A stretch of DNA of 64,000 nucleotides from an uncultured Blautia sp. (GCA_900541985.1 UQLX01000006.1:34065-98064), one strand, 5' to 3'; numbered from the stretch's first letter, positions 52,704-61,792 are shown. Translations and numbers: made by a program. Notes: a model not told the origin generated them from the sequence alone.

Positions 52704-53294
52704 TTGAGAAAAAAATCACATATTCTTCTGGCAAGATATCTGGCGGATCAGATGACCGCATCAGAAAGTTTACAGTCACACAGAAAAGCATTTTGCCTTG
52801 GAAGCATTCTTCCGGACATTAAGCCGTCTTTTCTTACAAAACGGCATGAGTTTTTTGGTACGTTTGATGAAGTGCAGCAGAAACTCCGGTTTCTTGTAGA
52901 GGAAGGAACGGCTCTTTATAAGGAGCGGGTATTCTGGAGGCAGCTGGGAGAGGTTTTCCATTATATAGCAGATTATTTTACTTTTCCTCATAACAAAACC
53001 TTTAACGGTTCTCTTGTTGAACATAACAGTTATGAAAAAGAACTGAAAAATCAACTGAAACGCTGTATTTGTACCGGGAATGCAGATAAATATGCAAACT
53101 ACGCTATCTGTTTTGAAAGTTTCGGGCAGCTTGCGGAATATATTGAGAATAAGCACAGTGCATACCTGAAAAAGGAACGGAATATTTCGGATGATATCAG
53201 ATATATTCTGGATGTATGTTTTCAGGTGTTCCAGGGTGTCTGCCAGCTTTGTATGGGAGTAAACTCCGTAAATCTGCCGGTATTCACTGTTTAA
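52704..53294 (+). CDS. Zinc-dependent phospholipase C-like protein
   Basis: A 196-residue protein beginning MRKKSHILLARYLADQM, matching the start of zinc-dependent phospholipase C-like proteins in Firmicutes. Likely metal ligands occur in KSHILLARYL, GSILPDIKPSF and GEVFHYIADYFTFPHN. No signal peptide is seen. Start TTG 52704 has GGAAAGAGAG upstream; the ATG at 52656 would add 16 residues and sit on the transcription start. Substrate is unknown and the protein may not be a true phospholipase. Confidence 0.7.
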   Translation: MRKKSHILLARYLADQMTASESLQSHRKAFCLGSILPDIKPSFLTKRHEFFGTFDEVQQKLRFLVEEGTALYKERVFWRQLGEVFHYIADYFTFPHNKTFNGSLVEHNSYEKELKNQLKRCICTGNADKYANYAICFESFGQLAEYIENKHSAYLKKERNISDDIRYILDVCFQVFQGVCQLCMGVNSVNLPVFTV

Positions 53295-53324
53295 AAAATA
53301 TGAAAAAAATATGAATTTTGTACT

Positions 53325-53360
53325 AAAACCGCCGGGGCAGATGCTCTGGCGGTTGATTTT
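53325..53360 (+). terminator. Terminator after the PLC-like gene
   Basis: AAAACCGCC (53325-53333) pairs with GGCGGTT (53348-53354), then TGATTTT. It overlaps the -35 of the next promoter. Confidence 0.7.
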
Positions 53361-53381
53361 GAAAAAACTGTATGATACAAT
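53353..53381 (+). promoter_or_regulatory. Promoter of the NlpC/P60 gene
   Basis: TTGATT (53353-53358) and TACAAT (53376-53381), 17 bp apart, leaving a leader of about 90 nt. Confidence 0.65.
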
Positions 53382-53475
53382 ATAAAAGGTTATTTATGTA
53401 AGCACAGTATTAAGAAAGGCATACCTTTATATAGGGGAATAAAGATATGTTCTCGGAAGGGAGCAATTCTATAGA

Positions 53476-55638
53476 ATGAAGAACAAATATTTGGCAAGAT
53501 ATTTATGTATCACGTTAATGGCTGCAACTGTCCTCTCAGCTCCTGTGTCAGTAATGGCAGAAGGAGAAGGAGTGCAGACAACTGCAGAGCAGGAAGGTGC
53601 TTCGGAACAGAGTGATGTTGCGCCGGCGCCTGCAGCTGCACCGGCAACGCCGGTTCCGACAGCAGCCCCGGCTCCGACACAGGCTCCGGAACCAACTGCG
53701 GTTCCAACACAGGCTCCGGAGCCGACAGAAGCGCCGGAGCCAACGGGAACCCCGTCACCGGAACCAACGGGGACGCCATCTCCGGAGCCGACAGTGACCC
53801 CGTCACCGGAACCAACGGGAACCCCGTCACCTGAGCCAACGGGGACACCAACTCCGGAACCTTCGGTAACACCGGAATCAAGTCCGACAGCGACGCCGCA
53901 GCCGACAGTGACACCGATGCCAACAGTAACACCCAGTCCGGATGATCAGACCATAAAGAATCTGATTGCGGATATCGACAGACTGTCAAAGGAAAAGCTG
54001 ACACTGAAGCACGAGGCGAGAGTGAAGGCACTTCGTACAGCGTATGACAAGCTGACGGAAGACCGGAAGAAGCTGGTTACCAACTATGATGCTCTTGTAA
54101 ACCTGGAAAAGAACATTCAGAAACTGAAACAACAAAAAGAAGAAGCAGAAGATAAAGAAAATACTGCCGATACAGATCTGTCAGACGGATCAGAAAAAGG
54201 GAAGGAGGGAACTCCCGTATATTACAGCAGCATGGTATCCAATCTGCATGCCGGAAGGGAGTTTTATCTTGACAGTCTGAAAGATAATTATCAGCTTACT
54301 TTTTCAGATGATTTTGCCTCAGTGATGGATCAGATTGAAAAGGAATATAAAGAGAAAAATGGTTTAAAGGATGCCAGCGATACCCGTGAAAACGGACTGA
54401 CAGCCTCATCGGATTCTCTTTTGGTCAGAAACTGGCAGGATATCCTTGCTGTCTATGTATACGAAAAAAGTCAACAGGGTACAAAGGAATTTAAAATGGA
54501 TGCCTCTGCCAAAGAAGATCTGGCAGAAATATTTACAGAAATGAACCCGATCATCAGAGATACGGAAAATCTGTCTCATGTTTCATACGGGAATTATCAT
54601 ATCAATACTTACATAAAGAAAAACAGGATTTCTCAGGAAGACAGGGCTGTCCTTAAAAAATATGTAGAAACCGACTGTAAACTGCTTTGTGCGATTGTTA
54701 CAGACGCAAAAGGTTTTATCCGTCAGAGTGTTGGAGACAACGTCTCAGAAGAGAGAGTAAATGTGATTTCTGCAGCCTACTCTCTGGTAGGGGAAGTCGG
54801 ATATTTCTGGGGAGGAAAGTCTACCGTCATTGGAGAGGATCCGGGCTGGGGCGCCGCCGAAAAGGTATCTGCGGCCGGAAGTCCGAGCACCGGTACAATG
54901 AGAGCTTATGGACTTGACTGCAGCGGTTTTGTTACCTGGGCGGTAATCAACGGATATCTGGATCAGAATATGCAGGAGAGCATTGGCGATGGTACATCAG
55001 CACAGTGGCTGAATGCCAATGTTGTCAGTGAAGAAGATGCGCAGCCGGGAGACCTTGTATTTCAGAGCGGACCGGAGGCAGGAAGTGATAACCATGTAGG
55101 AATCATCTGTGGACAGACGGATGCAGGCGACTGGATAGCAGTGCATTGCTCTTCCAGTAAGAACGGAGTGACGGTTGGCGAAGCTTATGGTGCCAGCTTC
55201 CGGTATATCCGTCAGCCGGATTTTTATCCTACAAGGGAAGAATACGCTCAGATGCTTTCTGATGGTTCCTCTGCCAGCAATTCGGAGATTCCGGAAGATG
55301 CTTCAGAGACAGAATCTGTTGTAATTGAATCTGATATTTCTTCAGGGGATACACAGGATCTGACATCAGGAACGGAACAGGGAGAAACGGTATCGGGAAG
55401 CGATCCGGAAAATGAAGCAGATGTTGTGTTTGAAGATGACATTGAGGTAATCTATGAAGATATGGATGAAGAAGACGCTTTCGACGATGCAGTTGAAAAT
55501 GATCCAGGAAGTGTCGAGGTGACAGACAGCCTTCAGCAGATCCTGAATCAGAATATTTCTGTTTCACAGGGACAGACATATTCTTCTTCGGAAATTCCGG
55601 ATTTTGGTGACGACATAGATGTTATTTTTGAAGATTAA
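53476..55638 (+). CDS. Large secreted NlpC/P60 peptidase
   Basis: A 720-residue protein. A signal peptide (to about residue 29, SVMAEG) is followed by a long proline-threonine spacer (45-155) with PEPT repeats, a coiled-coil-like region (155-235), a middle domain, and an NlpC/P60 domain with Cys482 in GLDCSGFVTW, His540 in NHVGI and a third site near VHCSSSK. The last 130 residues are highly acidic (EDDIEVIYEDMDEEDAFDD) and end DDIDVIFED, a near copy of an earlier stretch. It likely cuts peptidoglycan stem peptides outside the cell. Confidence 0.87.
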   Translation: MKNKYLARYLCITLMAATVLSAPVSVMAEGEGVQTTAEQEGASEQSDVAPAPAAAPATPVPTAAPAPTQAPEPTAVPTQAPEPTEAPEPTGTPSPEPTGTPSPEPTVTPSPEPTGTPSPEPTGTPTPEPSVTPESSPTATPQPTVTPMPTVTPSPDDQTIKNLIADIDRLSKEKLTLKHEARVKALRTAYDKLTEDRKKLVTNYDALVNLEKNIQKLKQQKEEAEDKENTADTDLSDGSEKGKEGTPVYYSSMVSNLHAGREFYLDSLKDNYQLTFSDDFASVMDQIEKEYKEKNGLKDASDTRENGLTASSDSLLVRNWQDILAVYVYEKSQQGTKEFKMDASAKEDLAEIFTEMNPIIRDTENLSHVSYGNYHINTYIKKNRISQEDRAVLKKYVETDCKLLCAIVTDAKGFIRQSVGDNVSEERVNVISAAYSLVGEVGYFWGGKSTVIGEDPGWGAAEKVSAAGSPSTGTMRAYGLDCSGFVTWAVINGYLDQNMQESIGDGTSAQWLNANVVSEEDAQPGDLVFQSGPEAGSDNHVGIICGQTDAGDWIAVHCSSSKNGVTVGEAYGASFRYIRQPDFYPTREEYAQMLSDGSSASNSEIPEDASETESVVIESDISSGDTQDLTSGTEQGETVSGSDPENEADVVFEDDIEVIYEDMDEEDAFDDAVENDPGSVEVTDSLQQILNQNISVSQGQTYSSSEIPDFGDDIDVIFED
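53746..53865 (+). repeat. Five 24-bp tandem repeats coding GTPSPEPT
   Basis: Five consecutive 24-base units encode GTPSPEPT or close variants (VTPSPEPT, GTPTPEPS) within the proline-rich spacer of the NlpC/P60 gene. Such repeats can vary in number between strains. Shorter PEPT/APEPT units flank them. Confidence 0.85.
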
Positions 55639-55663
55639 GCAATGATATTTTAGTATAAAAATT

Positions 55664-55708
55664 GCCCATGCGGAGCCGATAATGAAAACCGCATGGGCAT
55701 GATTTTTC
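55664..55708 (+). terminator. Terminator after the NlpC/P60 gene
   Basis: GCCCATGCGG (55664-55673) pairs with CCGCATGGGC (55689-55698), followed by ATGATTTTT. Confidence 0.82.
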
Positions 55709-55722
55709 AAAGGGAGAAACAG

Positions 55723-56946
55723 ATGAAAAAACGTCGATTTCCATGGAAGGGGATTCTTCTGGTACTGCTTTTGGGTCTGGGAATAGGTGCTTTTTTGATA
55801 AAAAATACAGATCTTCCGGAGGACTTCCGTGGAGGAGATGTTCAGGAAACACTGGAGTTTCTGCTGGAACCGGAAGAAGTCCGAAACCTTCGGAGGCAGG
55901 AGGTTCCGGAACATGATGAGGGACATCAGGAGTATTATTTTAATCTGTTGGAAGAAAAAGAAAAACGGATATACAGAGAGATGCTCAGGGGAATCAGAAA
56001 CAGAGAAGCGGAATTTTATCTGTCTGCTTCAGAGGATGCGTTGATTGACAGAGCATACCATGCGCTGCTTAAGGATCATCCGGAGCTTTTCTGGATACAC
56101 AACAGGCAGACGGTATATCGGACAACCTATCCGGGAAAGGATTACTGCAGATTTTCTCCTGGTTATACTTATACGGCTGAGGAGACGGAGGAAATCCTTT
56201 TGGCGGCAGACCAGTCATACCAGGAACTTCTGTCGATGATTCCGGAAACAGCGGATGATTATGAAAAAGTAAAGATAGTATATACCTATCTGATCGACAC
56301 AGTTGATTATGTTTCTACAGAACATGACCAGAATATTGCGGGAGCGCTGTGGAAAAAAGAAGCTGTCTGTGCCGGATATGCCAGGGCAGTACAGTACTTT
56401 CTGGAAAAACTGAATGTCTCCTGCATCTATGTGGAGGGTGACACCCGGGGAAGTACGGAAGGACATGCCTGGAATATTGTCTGTCTGGACGGCAGCTATT
56501 ATTATGTTGACGCAACGAATGGAGATCAGCCGGAATTTCTGGAAGGAGATGCTGTGGAACTTGTAGAGCATAAGACGACACTTTATGATTATCTGTGTCC
56601 GTTTCCGGATGAATACAATCAGATTTATACGGCTTCCGATGAATTTCCTGTTCCTGAGTGTACATTATCAGACCGGAATTTTTATGTTCTGAATCAGGGG
56701 TGTTTTGATGTCTATGACCGGGAAACTCTTTACAGATATTGTCAGATGCGCCTGGATAATGGTGCTGCGGTGGTTCGTTTTAAATTCAGCAGTCAGGATG
56801 CGTATAATCAGGCTTACAGAGAATGGATCCAGGAGGGCTATATTGAACATATAGCAGAATATTATCTGCAGCTTTATGGATTAAACTCGGTGGAGTACCA
56901 CTATGGATTATTGGAAAATATGAAAACAATGTACTTTATGTTTTAG
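55723..56946 (+). CDS. Membrane-anchored transglutaminase-like protein
   Basis: A 407-residue protein with an N-terminal membrane helix (GILLVLLLGLGIGAFLI) and a transglutaminase-like domain at about 185-265. The Cys-His-Asp triad is in EAVCAGYARA, GHAWNIV and YYVDATNGD. Such bacterial proteins may act as proteases or cross-linking enzymes on the outer face. Start ATG 55723 has GGGAG upstream. The DUF4203-like gene follows after 21 bp, so the two are co-transcribed. Confidence 0.83.
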   Translation: MKKRRFPWKGILLVLLLGLGIGAFLIKNTDLPEDFRGGDVQETLEFLLEPEEVRNLRRQEVPEHDEGHQEYYFNLLEEKEKRIYREMLRGIRNREAEFYLSASEDALIDRAYHALLKDHPELFWIHNRQTVYRTTYPGKDYCRFSPGYTYTAEETEEILLAADQSYQELLSMIPETADDYEKVKIVYTYLIDTVDYVSTEHDQNIAGALWKKEAVCAGYARAVQYFLEKLNVSCIYVEGDTRGSTEGHAWNIVCLDGSYYYVDATNGDQPEFLEGDAVELVEHKTTLYDYLCPFPDEYNQIYTASDEFPVPECTLSDRNFYVLNQGCFDVYDRETLYRYCQMRLDNGAAVVRFKFSSQDAYNQAYREWIQEGYIEHIAEYYLQLYGLNSVEYHYGLLENMKTMYFMF

Positions 56947-56967
56947 AAGAAATTAGGAGGGGAAAGT

Positions 56968-58158
56968 ATGGATGGTATCATGGATGTCCTTCTGAGGGGA
57001 ATGGATGTCATAGAAAGGCTGCGTACGGTAAGCGCAGTATCCGGAATACAGATGATAGTGTTCGGAGTGCTTCTGATTTTTGGTATCATAAACTGTATAC
57101 TGGGCTATCGACTGCTCAGGTTCTGGATGATGCTGTTTGGTTTTTTTATAGGAGCAGGACTGGGGTTTGGCGCTTCCTTTTTTATGGGAGTTGCCGATCA
57201 GACAACCCGTTTGATGATCAGTGCAGGGGTTGGAGTTGCTCTTGCGGTCATTGTATTTTTGAGCTATAAGGTTGGTATTTTCGTTATGGGTGCAGGACTC
57301 GGTATAGGGATAGCTGTCTATGTGCTCCACCCTACCAGCTCTCTTGTGTTTTTCTTCTGCCTTCTGGCAGGAGTGGGGCTGGGAAGCCTTGCGATGAAAT
57401 GGGCAAAAGAGGTAATCATTGTGGGAACCAGCCTTTTGGGAGGTGCGATGGCAGGAATGTCCCTTGCGAAACTGGGAGGACTTTCGGATTTTCCATATGG
57501 AATCGGTCTTAGCGCTGCTTTTGCTGCTCTGGGTATGCTGATCCAGTTTGCTACGAACAGATCCCGGTATGAGGAAGAGGAAGAAGAGGAAGAAGAGTAT
57601 CAGCCTCCTGTCCGGAGAAAAAAGGTTCAGGAAAAACCGGTGAAAAAGGAAGTGTCCTGTCCGGAATATTTATATGAAAGAAAAAGAACTTATCCGGATA
57701 CTTATGAAAGGAAACCGATCCGCGAGGAGTTTTTTGAAGAACCACGTGAAAGCAGAAGACCTGTACGGAGTCGCGTTCCGGTAGACGTGCAGATAGGAGA
57801 GGAAGACGGATATTACCGGGCTGACAGGGGGATTGAATCAGAAAAGACGATCGTATACCGCCCGAGAAAAAAAGCAGCCCCTGATCTGGATCTCCCATTG
57901 GATTCCTATGCTTATGATGATTCTTATGGAAGGCGTCCTTATCCAAAAATTTCTCCTAAGAAAAGAACTTATACGGTGAGAATGGATCCGGAGCCTTCCT
58001 ATGATGACCAGTACGAAGATCTGATCGATGAAGATAAACTGGATGAAGAAATTCTCAGAGAAATGATGGAAGAAGAAGACAGAGCAAGTATCTTTCCATG
58101 GAAGAAAAGTGAAGAGAGAAAAGCCCGGAAAGAGGGGAAAAATGGCAAAAGAAGCTAA
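56968..58158 (+). CDS. DUF4203-like membrane protein with charged tail
   Basis: A 396-residue protein. The first 195 residues carry about seven hydrophobic helices with glycine-rich pairs (GFFIGAGLGFGASFF, VGVALAVIVF, GAGLGIGIAV), resembling DUF4203/TMEM198-like proteins. A run of glutamates (near 204-212) leads to a 190-residue charged tail, rich in E, R, K, Y and D, with no clear domain and likely disordered. Function is unknown. It overlaps ybaK by 17 bp. Confidence 0.72.
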   Translation: MDGIMDVLLRGMDVIERLRTVSAVSGIQMIVFGVLLIFGIINCILGYRLLRFWMMLFGFFIGAGLGFGASFFMGVADQTTRLMISAGVGVALAVIVFLSYKVGIFVMGAGLGIGIAVYVLHPTSSLVFFFCLLAGVGLGSLAMKWAKEVIIVGTSLLGGAMAGMSLAKLGGLSDFPYGIGLSAAFAALGMLIQFATNRSRYEEEEEEEEEYQPPVRRKKVQEKPVKKEVSCPEYLYERKRTYPDTYERKPIREEFFEEPRESRRPVRSRVPVDVQIGEEDGYYRADRGIESEKTIVYRPRKKAAPDLDLPLDSYAYDDSYGRRPYPKISPKKRTYTVRMDPEPSYDDQYEDLIDEDKLDEEILREMMEEEDRASIFPWKKSEERKARKEGKNGKRS

Positions 58159-58618
58159 GACAAATGCAATGAGGATGCTGGACAGGAAAAAGGTTCCCTA
58201 TGAAGCTTTTTCCTATGCGAGCGATGAGTTTATAGATGGACTGCACAGCGCGGATCTGATTGGCGCGCCTTATGCCCAGTCTTTTAAAACTCTGGTTATG
58301 GAGGGGAAAAGCGGCGGCTATTATGTTTTTGTTGTACCCATTGAAAAAGAGGTTGACCGGAAAGCGGCAGCCAGGGCTGTTGGCGAGAAAGCAGTGGATA
58401 TGATCCATGTAAAAGATATTCTCAGGATAACAGGATATGTAAGGGGCGGATGCAGTCCTCTGGGTATGAAGAAACTGTATCCGGTGGTCTTTGATTCATC
58501 GGCAGAAGAATTTCAGGAAATCTATGTCAGTGGAGGACGTATCGGACTGACCCTGAGGGTTCCGGTGAGAGAACTTCTGGAAATAACAAATGGAAAAACA
58601 GCAGACATCACAGTATAA
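58142..58618 (+). CDS. YbaK/EbsC-family aminoacyl-tRNA deacylase
   Basis: A 158-residue protein of the YbaK family, which hydrolyses mischarged Cys-tRNA-Pro or related substrates. Family stretches include KTLVMEGKSGGYYVFVVP near residue 50, where a conserved Lys is present, and GYVRGGCSPLGMKK near residue 100. ATG 58142 with GAGGGGAA upstream is preferred over 58109, which lies deep in the preceding gene. A two-way terminator overlaps its last codons. Confidence 0.9.
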   Translation: MAKEAKTNAMRMLDRKKVPYEAFSYASDEFIDGLHSADLIGAPYAQSFKTLVMEGKSGGYYVFVVPIEKEVDRKAAARAVGEKAVDMIHVKDILRITGYVRGGCSPLGMKKLYPVVFDSSAEEFQEIYVSGGRIGLTLRVPVRELLEITNGKTADITV

Positions 58619-58637
58619 GTGATGCCTGCTGTTTTTT
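58598..58637. terminator. Bidirectional terminator between ybaK and the ABC-F gene
   Basis: ACAGCAGACATCAC (from 58598) pairs with GTGATGCCTGCTGT and is followed by a T-run on the plus strand; AAAAA before it gives a T-run for the minus strand. It serves both convergent genes. Confidence 0.85.
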
Positions 58638-60278
58638 TTAGTTATCGTTTTCGTCTTCTTCATTCATTGTATAAACATGACGTTTTTTGGCCATTTCATC
58701 ACTTGCCAGATATTCGTCATAGGTTGTGATTTTGTCGATCAGATGACCGTCAGGAAGAATTTCCATGATACGGTTGGCTGTTGTCTGGACAAACTGATGG
58801 TCGTGAGAGGTAAAAAGGATAACTCCCGGGAATTTAATCAGTCCGTTGTTGAGGGCTGTAATGGATTCCATATCCAGATGGTTGGTAGGTTCATCCAACA
58901 GAAGGATGTTTGCGCCTGAAATCATCATTTTGGAAAGCAGACAGCGTACCTTTTCTCCTCCGGAAAGGACTCTGACGCGTTTTACACCATCTTCGCCGGG
59001 GAAGAGCATACGTCCCAGGAAACCGCGAACGTAAGTTGCATCCTTGATCTCGGAATACTGTGTCAGCCAGTCTGTAATGGTAAGATCATTGTCGAATTCG
59101 GCAGTATTATCCTTGGGAAAATAGGCCTGAGAGGTGGTAACGCCCCATTTGTAATTTCCTTCATCCGGTTCCATTTCGCCCATGAGGATTTTGAAAAATG
59201 TGGTGATCGCCTGTTCGTTTGCACCTACAAAGGCAACCTTGTCATCATGGCCAAGGGTAAAAGAAATATTATCCAGAACTTTTACGCCATCAATGGTTTT
59301 TGACAGGTTTTCTACCATGAGGACCTCGTTTCCGATTTCGCGGTTCGGACGGAAGTCGATATATGGATATTTACGGCTGGAAGGACGCATGTCATCAAGC
59401 TGTATCTTTTCCAGTGCGCGCTTTCGGGAAGTAGCCTGTTTGGATTTGGATGCATTGGCGCTGAAACGGGAAATAAATTCCTGAAGCTCTTTGATCTTTT
59501 CTTCTTTTTTCTTATTGGCCTCTTTCATCTGTTTGATGAGGAGCTGGCTGGATTCAAACCAGAAATCATAGTTTCCTGCATAAAGCTGGATTTTACCGTA
59601 ATCAATGTCAGCAGTATGGGTGCAGACCTTATTCAGGAAATAACGGTCGTGGGACACAACGATAATGGTGTTTTCAAAGTTGATCAGGAATTCCTCCAGC
59701 CATTCGATGGCAGGGAGATCCAGATGGTTGGTAGGCTCGTCCAGAAGCAGGATATCCGGATTGCCGAAAAGCGCCTGCGCAAGAAGAACTTTCACCTTCT
59801 GGCTTCCGGTAAGCTCAGACATCAGTGTATAGTGAAGTTCTGTTTCAATACCGAGACCGTTCAGGAGTGTAGCTGCGTCTGCTTCTGCCTCCCAGCCGTT
59901 CATTTCTGCAAATTCGCCTTCGAGTTCGCTGGCACGGATTCCGTCTTCATCTGTGAAATCTTCTTTGGCGTAAATGGCTTCTTTTTCCTTCATAATGTCA
60001 TACAGTCTTGCATTTCCCATGATAACGGTATCCAGAACCGGATAGGAATCATATTTGAAATGGTCCTGCTGCAGGAAGGAAAGTCTTTGTCCCGGCGTGA
60101 TGACAATGTCGCCGTTTGTGGGCTCCAGCTGACCGGAAAGAATTTTCAGGAACGTGGATTTTCCTGCACCGTTGGCGCCGATCAGACCGTAGCAGTTTCC
60201 TTCTGTAAATTTGATGTTTACATCTTCAAACAGGGCTTTTTTCCCTACTCGAAGAGTAATGTTATTTGCTGAAATCAT
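58638..60278 (-). CDS. ykpA: ABC-F family ATPase, YkpA-like
   Basis: A 546-residue soluble protein with two ABC domains and no membrane part. The first Walker A is GANGAGKST near residue 35, with LLLDEPTNHLDL near 183. In the second domain the Walker A position reads GANEQAITT and lacks the usual Lys, while LSGGEKVRCLL and LLLDEPTNHLDM are intact; B. subtilis YkpA shows the same feature. ABC-F proteins act on ribosomes in translation; the exact role of YkpA is not settled. RBS AGAGG upstream of ATG 60278. Confidence 0.9.
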   Translation of the reverse strand: MISANNITLRVGKKALFEDVNIKFTEGNCYGLIGANGAGKSTFLKILSGQLEPTNGDIVITPGQRLSFLQQDHFKYDSYPVLDTVIMGNARLYDIMKEKEAIYAKEDFTDEDGIRASELEGEFAEMNGWEAEADAATLLNGLGIETELHYTLMSELTGSQKVKVLLAQALFGNPDILLLDEPTNHLDLPAIEWLEEFLINFENTIIVVSHDRYFLNKVCTHTADIDYGKIQLYAGNYDFWFESSQLLIKQMKEANKKKEEKIKELQEFISRFSANASKSKQATSRKRALEKIQLDDMRPSSRKYPYIDFRPNREIGNEVLMVENLSKTIDGVKVLDNISFTLGHDDKVAFVGANEQAITTFFKILMGEMEPDEGNYKWGVTTSQAYFPKDNTAEFDNDLTITDWLTQYSEIKDATYVRGFLGRMLFPGEDGVKRVRVLSGGEKVRCLLSKMMISGANILLLDEPTNHLDMESITALNNGLIKFPGVILFTSHDHQFVQTTANRIMEILPDGHLIDKITTYDEYLASDEMAKKRHVYTMNEEDENDN

Positions 60279-60348
60279 AAGGTACCTCTTTTCTTCATTA
60301 TGGTTTCGGAGTTGTTTTTATAGGATGCTGTTTTTGCAGCTCATTCCC

Positions 60349-60376
60349 ATTGTACCGTAAAGTGCGGATTTTGCAA
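60349..60376 (-). promoter_or_regulatory. Promoter of the ABC-F gene
   Basis: On the minus strand TTGCAA (60376-60371) and TACAAT (60354-60349), 16 bp apart, about 70 bp before the ATG. Confidence 0.65.
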
Positions 60377-60387
60377 GACTTATTTTC

Positions 60388-60416
60388 TTGAAAAATAAAA
60401 GAGATACTGCTATAAT
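60388..60416 (+). promoter_or_regulatory. Promoter of the CcdA-like gene
   Basis: TTGAAA (60388-60393) and TATAAT (60411-60416), 17 bp apart, divergent from the ABC-F promoter and partly abutting it. Confidence 0.75.
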
Positions 60417-60481
60417 CATTTTTCAAAAGAGGAAAAACAGGAAAATTTGTTTGCTGTATAATAGAGAGGAGCTTATGATTC

Positions 60482-61171
60482 ATGACAGAAATTATCAATG
60501 CGCTTACCAGACTTATGACAGAAAACCTCTGGGCGGCACCGGTTCTCAGCCTGATTGCCGGTATCGTTACTTCTTTTACCCCATGCTCTCTGGCCTCGGT
60601 TCCCATGCTTCTTGCCTGTGTGGGGGCATCTGATGCCGACCACAAAAAAGCAGTGCGCCTTTCGGCCTCCATGGCGGCAGGGATGGCGGTGACCTTCGGG
60701 ATCTTTGGTTCTGTAGCGTCTTTTATCGGACAGCGCCTGCATGAAGCCGGACACTGGTGGACGTTTCTGATGGGGATCCTTATGATTCTGATGGCTATGC
60801 AGATTTTTGGGATCATTCATCTGATTCCCCATATCCATATTTCGGAGCACAGAGTAAAAAAAGGCTATGTGGGAGCTTTTTTTACAGGAGCACTGGGAGG
60901 TGTTTTTGCTTCGCACTGTGCGGTTCCTGTGATGGTCGCTCTGCTGGCACTTGTAGCTGAGCTTGGGAGAAAGGCATGGTGGGGAGTGCTTCTTATGGTT
61001 CTGTATGCCCTGGGGCATAGTGTTCTTCTGGTTGGAACAGGGATTGGCTACAGCTATGTGGATCGTATCATCAGAAATCCGCGGTATGCCAATACAGGAG
61101 TCTGGATTCGGAGAATCCTGGGGATTGTCATCTTTGCATTTGGTCTTTTGTTAATATTTGCGGAAAAATAA
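60482..61171 (+). CDS. CcdA-like thiol-disulfide transport membrane protein
   Basis: A 229-residue membrane protein with six hydrophobic segments. The CcdA pair of cysteines is seen in SFTPCSLASVP near residue 35 and SHCAVPV near 150, placed in the first and fourth helices. Family members pass electrons from cytoplasmic thioredoxin to the outer face. No extracytoplasmic thioredoxin gene is next to it. A histidine-rich loop (HLIPHIHISEH) lies between helices. AGAGGAG before the ATG. Confidence 0.85.
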   Translation: MTEIINALTRLMTENLWAAPVLSLIAGIVTSFTPCSLASVPMLLACVGASDADHKKAVRLSASMAAGMAVTFGIFGSVASFIGQRLHEAGHWWTFLMGILMILMAMQIFGIIHLIPHIHISEHRVKKGYVGAFFTGALGGVFASHCAVPVMVALLALVAELGRKAWWGVLLMVLYALGHSVLLVGTGIGYSYVDRIIRNPRYANTGVWIRRILGIVIFAFGLLLIFAEK

Positions 61172-61193
61172 CGGGAAGATTTAAAAATAAATA

Positions 61194-61222
61194 TTGAATT
61201 TCCACAAAACAATTGTTATAAT
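61194..61222 (+). promoter_or_regulatory. Promoter of the Rrf2 regulator
   Basis: TTGAAT (61194-61199) and TATAAT (61217-61222), 17 bp apart. Confidence 0.8.
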
Positions 61223-61292
61223 TGGAAAGAAAAAGTAATTCGGTATATCAGAAATGCACAGCATAAGAGACACTAGAGAGGAAAACAAAGAT

Positions 61293-61700
61293 ATGTTGAT
61301 TACAAGAGAATGTGATTATGCAGTACGGGTTATCCGCGCTTTGGCAGGGGCGGAACGTTTGAGTGTTGGAGAAATTTGTGAAAAAGAAGAAATTACCGCT
61401 CCTTTTGCATATAAGATCCTGAAAAAACTTCAGAAGGCAAAGCTGGTCAGAGGATTCCGTGGTGTCCACGGGGGTTATTCCATGAACGCAGATATTGCGG
61501 ATATTACATTGTATGATGTTTATACAGCAATTGATCCTGAGCTTGTGATCATAGAATGTATGGATGAGCATTATCAGTGTGTAAGAGACGACAGGGACAG
61601 GACGCCATGTCTTGTCCATAAGGAACTGTCAGAAATCCAGCAGGAGCTCTGGAGACTTCTGAAGCGCAGATCTCTTCAGGAAATTTTTGACAATATGTAA
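61293..61700 (+). CDS. Rrf2-family transcription regulator
   Basis: A 135-residue regulator with an N-terminal winged HTH (ITRECDYAVRVIRALAG, ITAPFAYKILKKL) and the GVHGGYSM wing motif. Three cysteines in the C-terminal part (ECMDEHYQC...TPCLVH) could bind an iron-sulfur cluster, as in IscR or NsrR, though their spacing (6 and 9 residues) is not the IscR spacing. ATG 61293 is preferred over upstream frame starts; AGAGAGG lies before it. It precedes the pyruvate:ferredoxin oxidoreductase gene and may sense redox or Fe-S status. Confidence 0.87.
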   Translation: MLITRECDYAVRVIRALAGAERLSVGEICEKEEITAPFAYKILKKLQKAKLVRGFRGVHGGYSMNADIADITLYDVYTAIDPELVIIECMDEHYQCVRDDRDRTPCLVHKELSEIQQELWRLLKRRSLQEIFDNM

Positions 61701-61706
61701 GTATCA

Positions 61707-61764
61707 TAAAAGAGCATTCCATGTCTGTCCGTATTCCTGCGGAAAGGCAGGGAATGCTCTTTTG
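61707..61764 (+). terminator. Terminator after the Rrf2 gene
   Basis: AAAAGAGCATTCC (61708-61720) pairs exactly with GGAATGCTCTTTT (61751-61763); the loop of 30 nt holds a weaker inner hairpin. Confidence 0.88.
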
Positions 61765-61792
61765 TTGTATGTAAAAAAAACCAGAATCCGGT

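Noticed and set aside
53746..53865. CRISPR-like array in the 24-bp repeats
   Set aside because: Units are contiguous without spacers and keep the reading frame of a Pro-Thr-rich linker.
58638..60278. Second Walker A of the ABC-F protein as a sign of gene decay
   Set aside because: The Lys-less second site is also present in B. subtilis YkpA, and all other motifs are intact.
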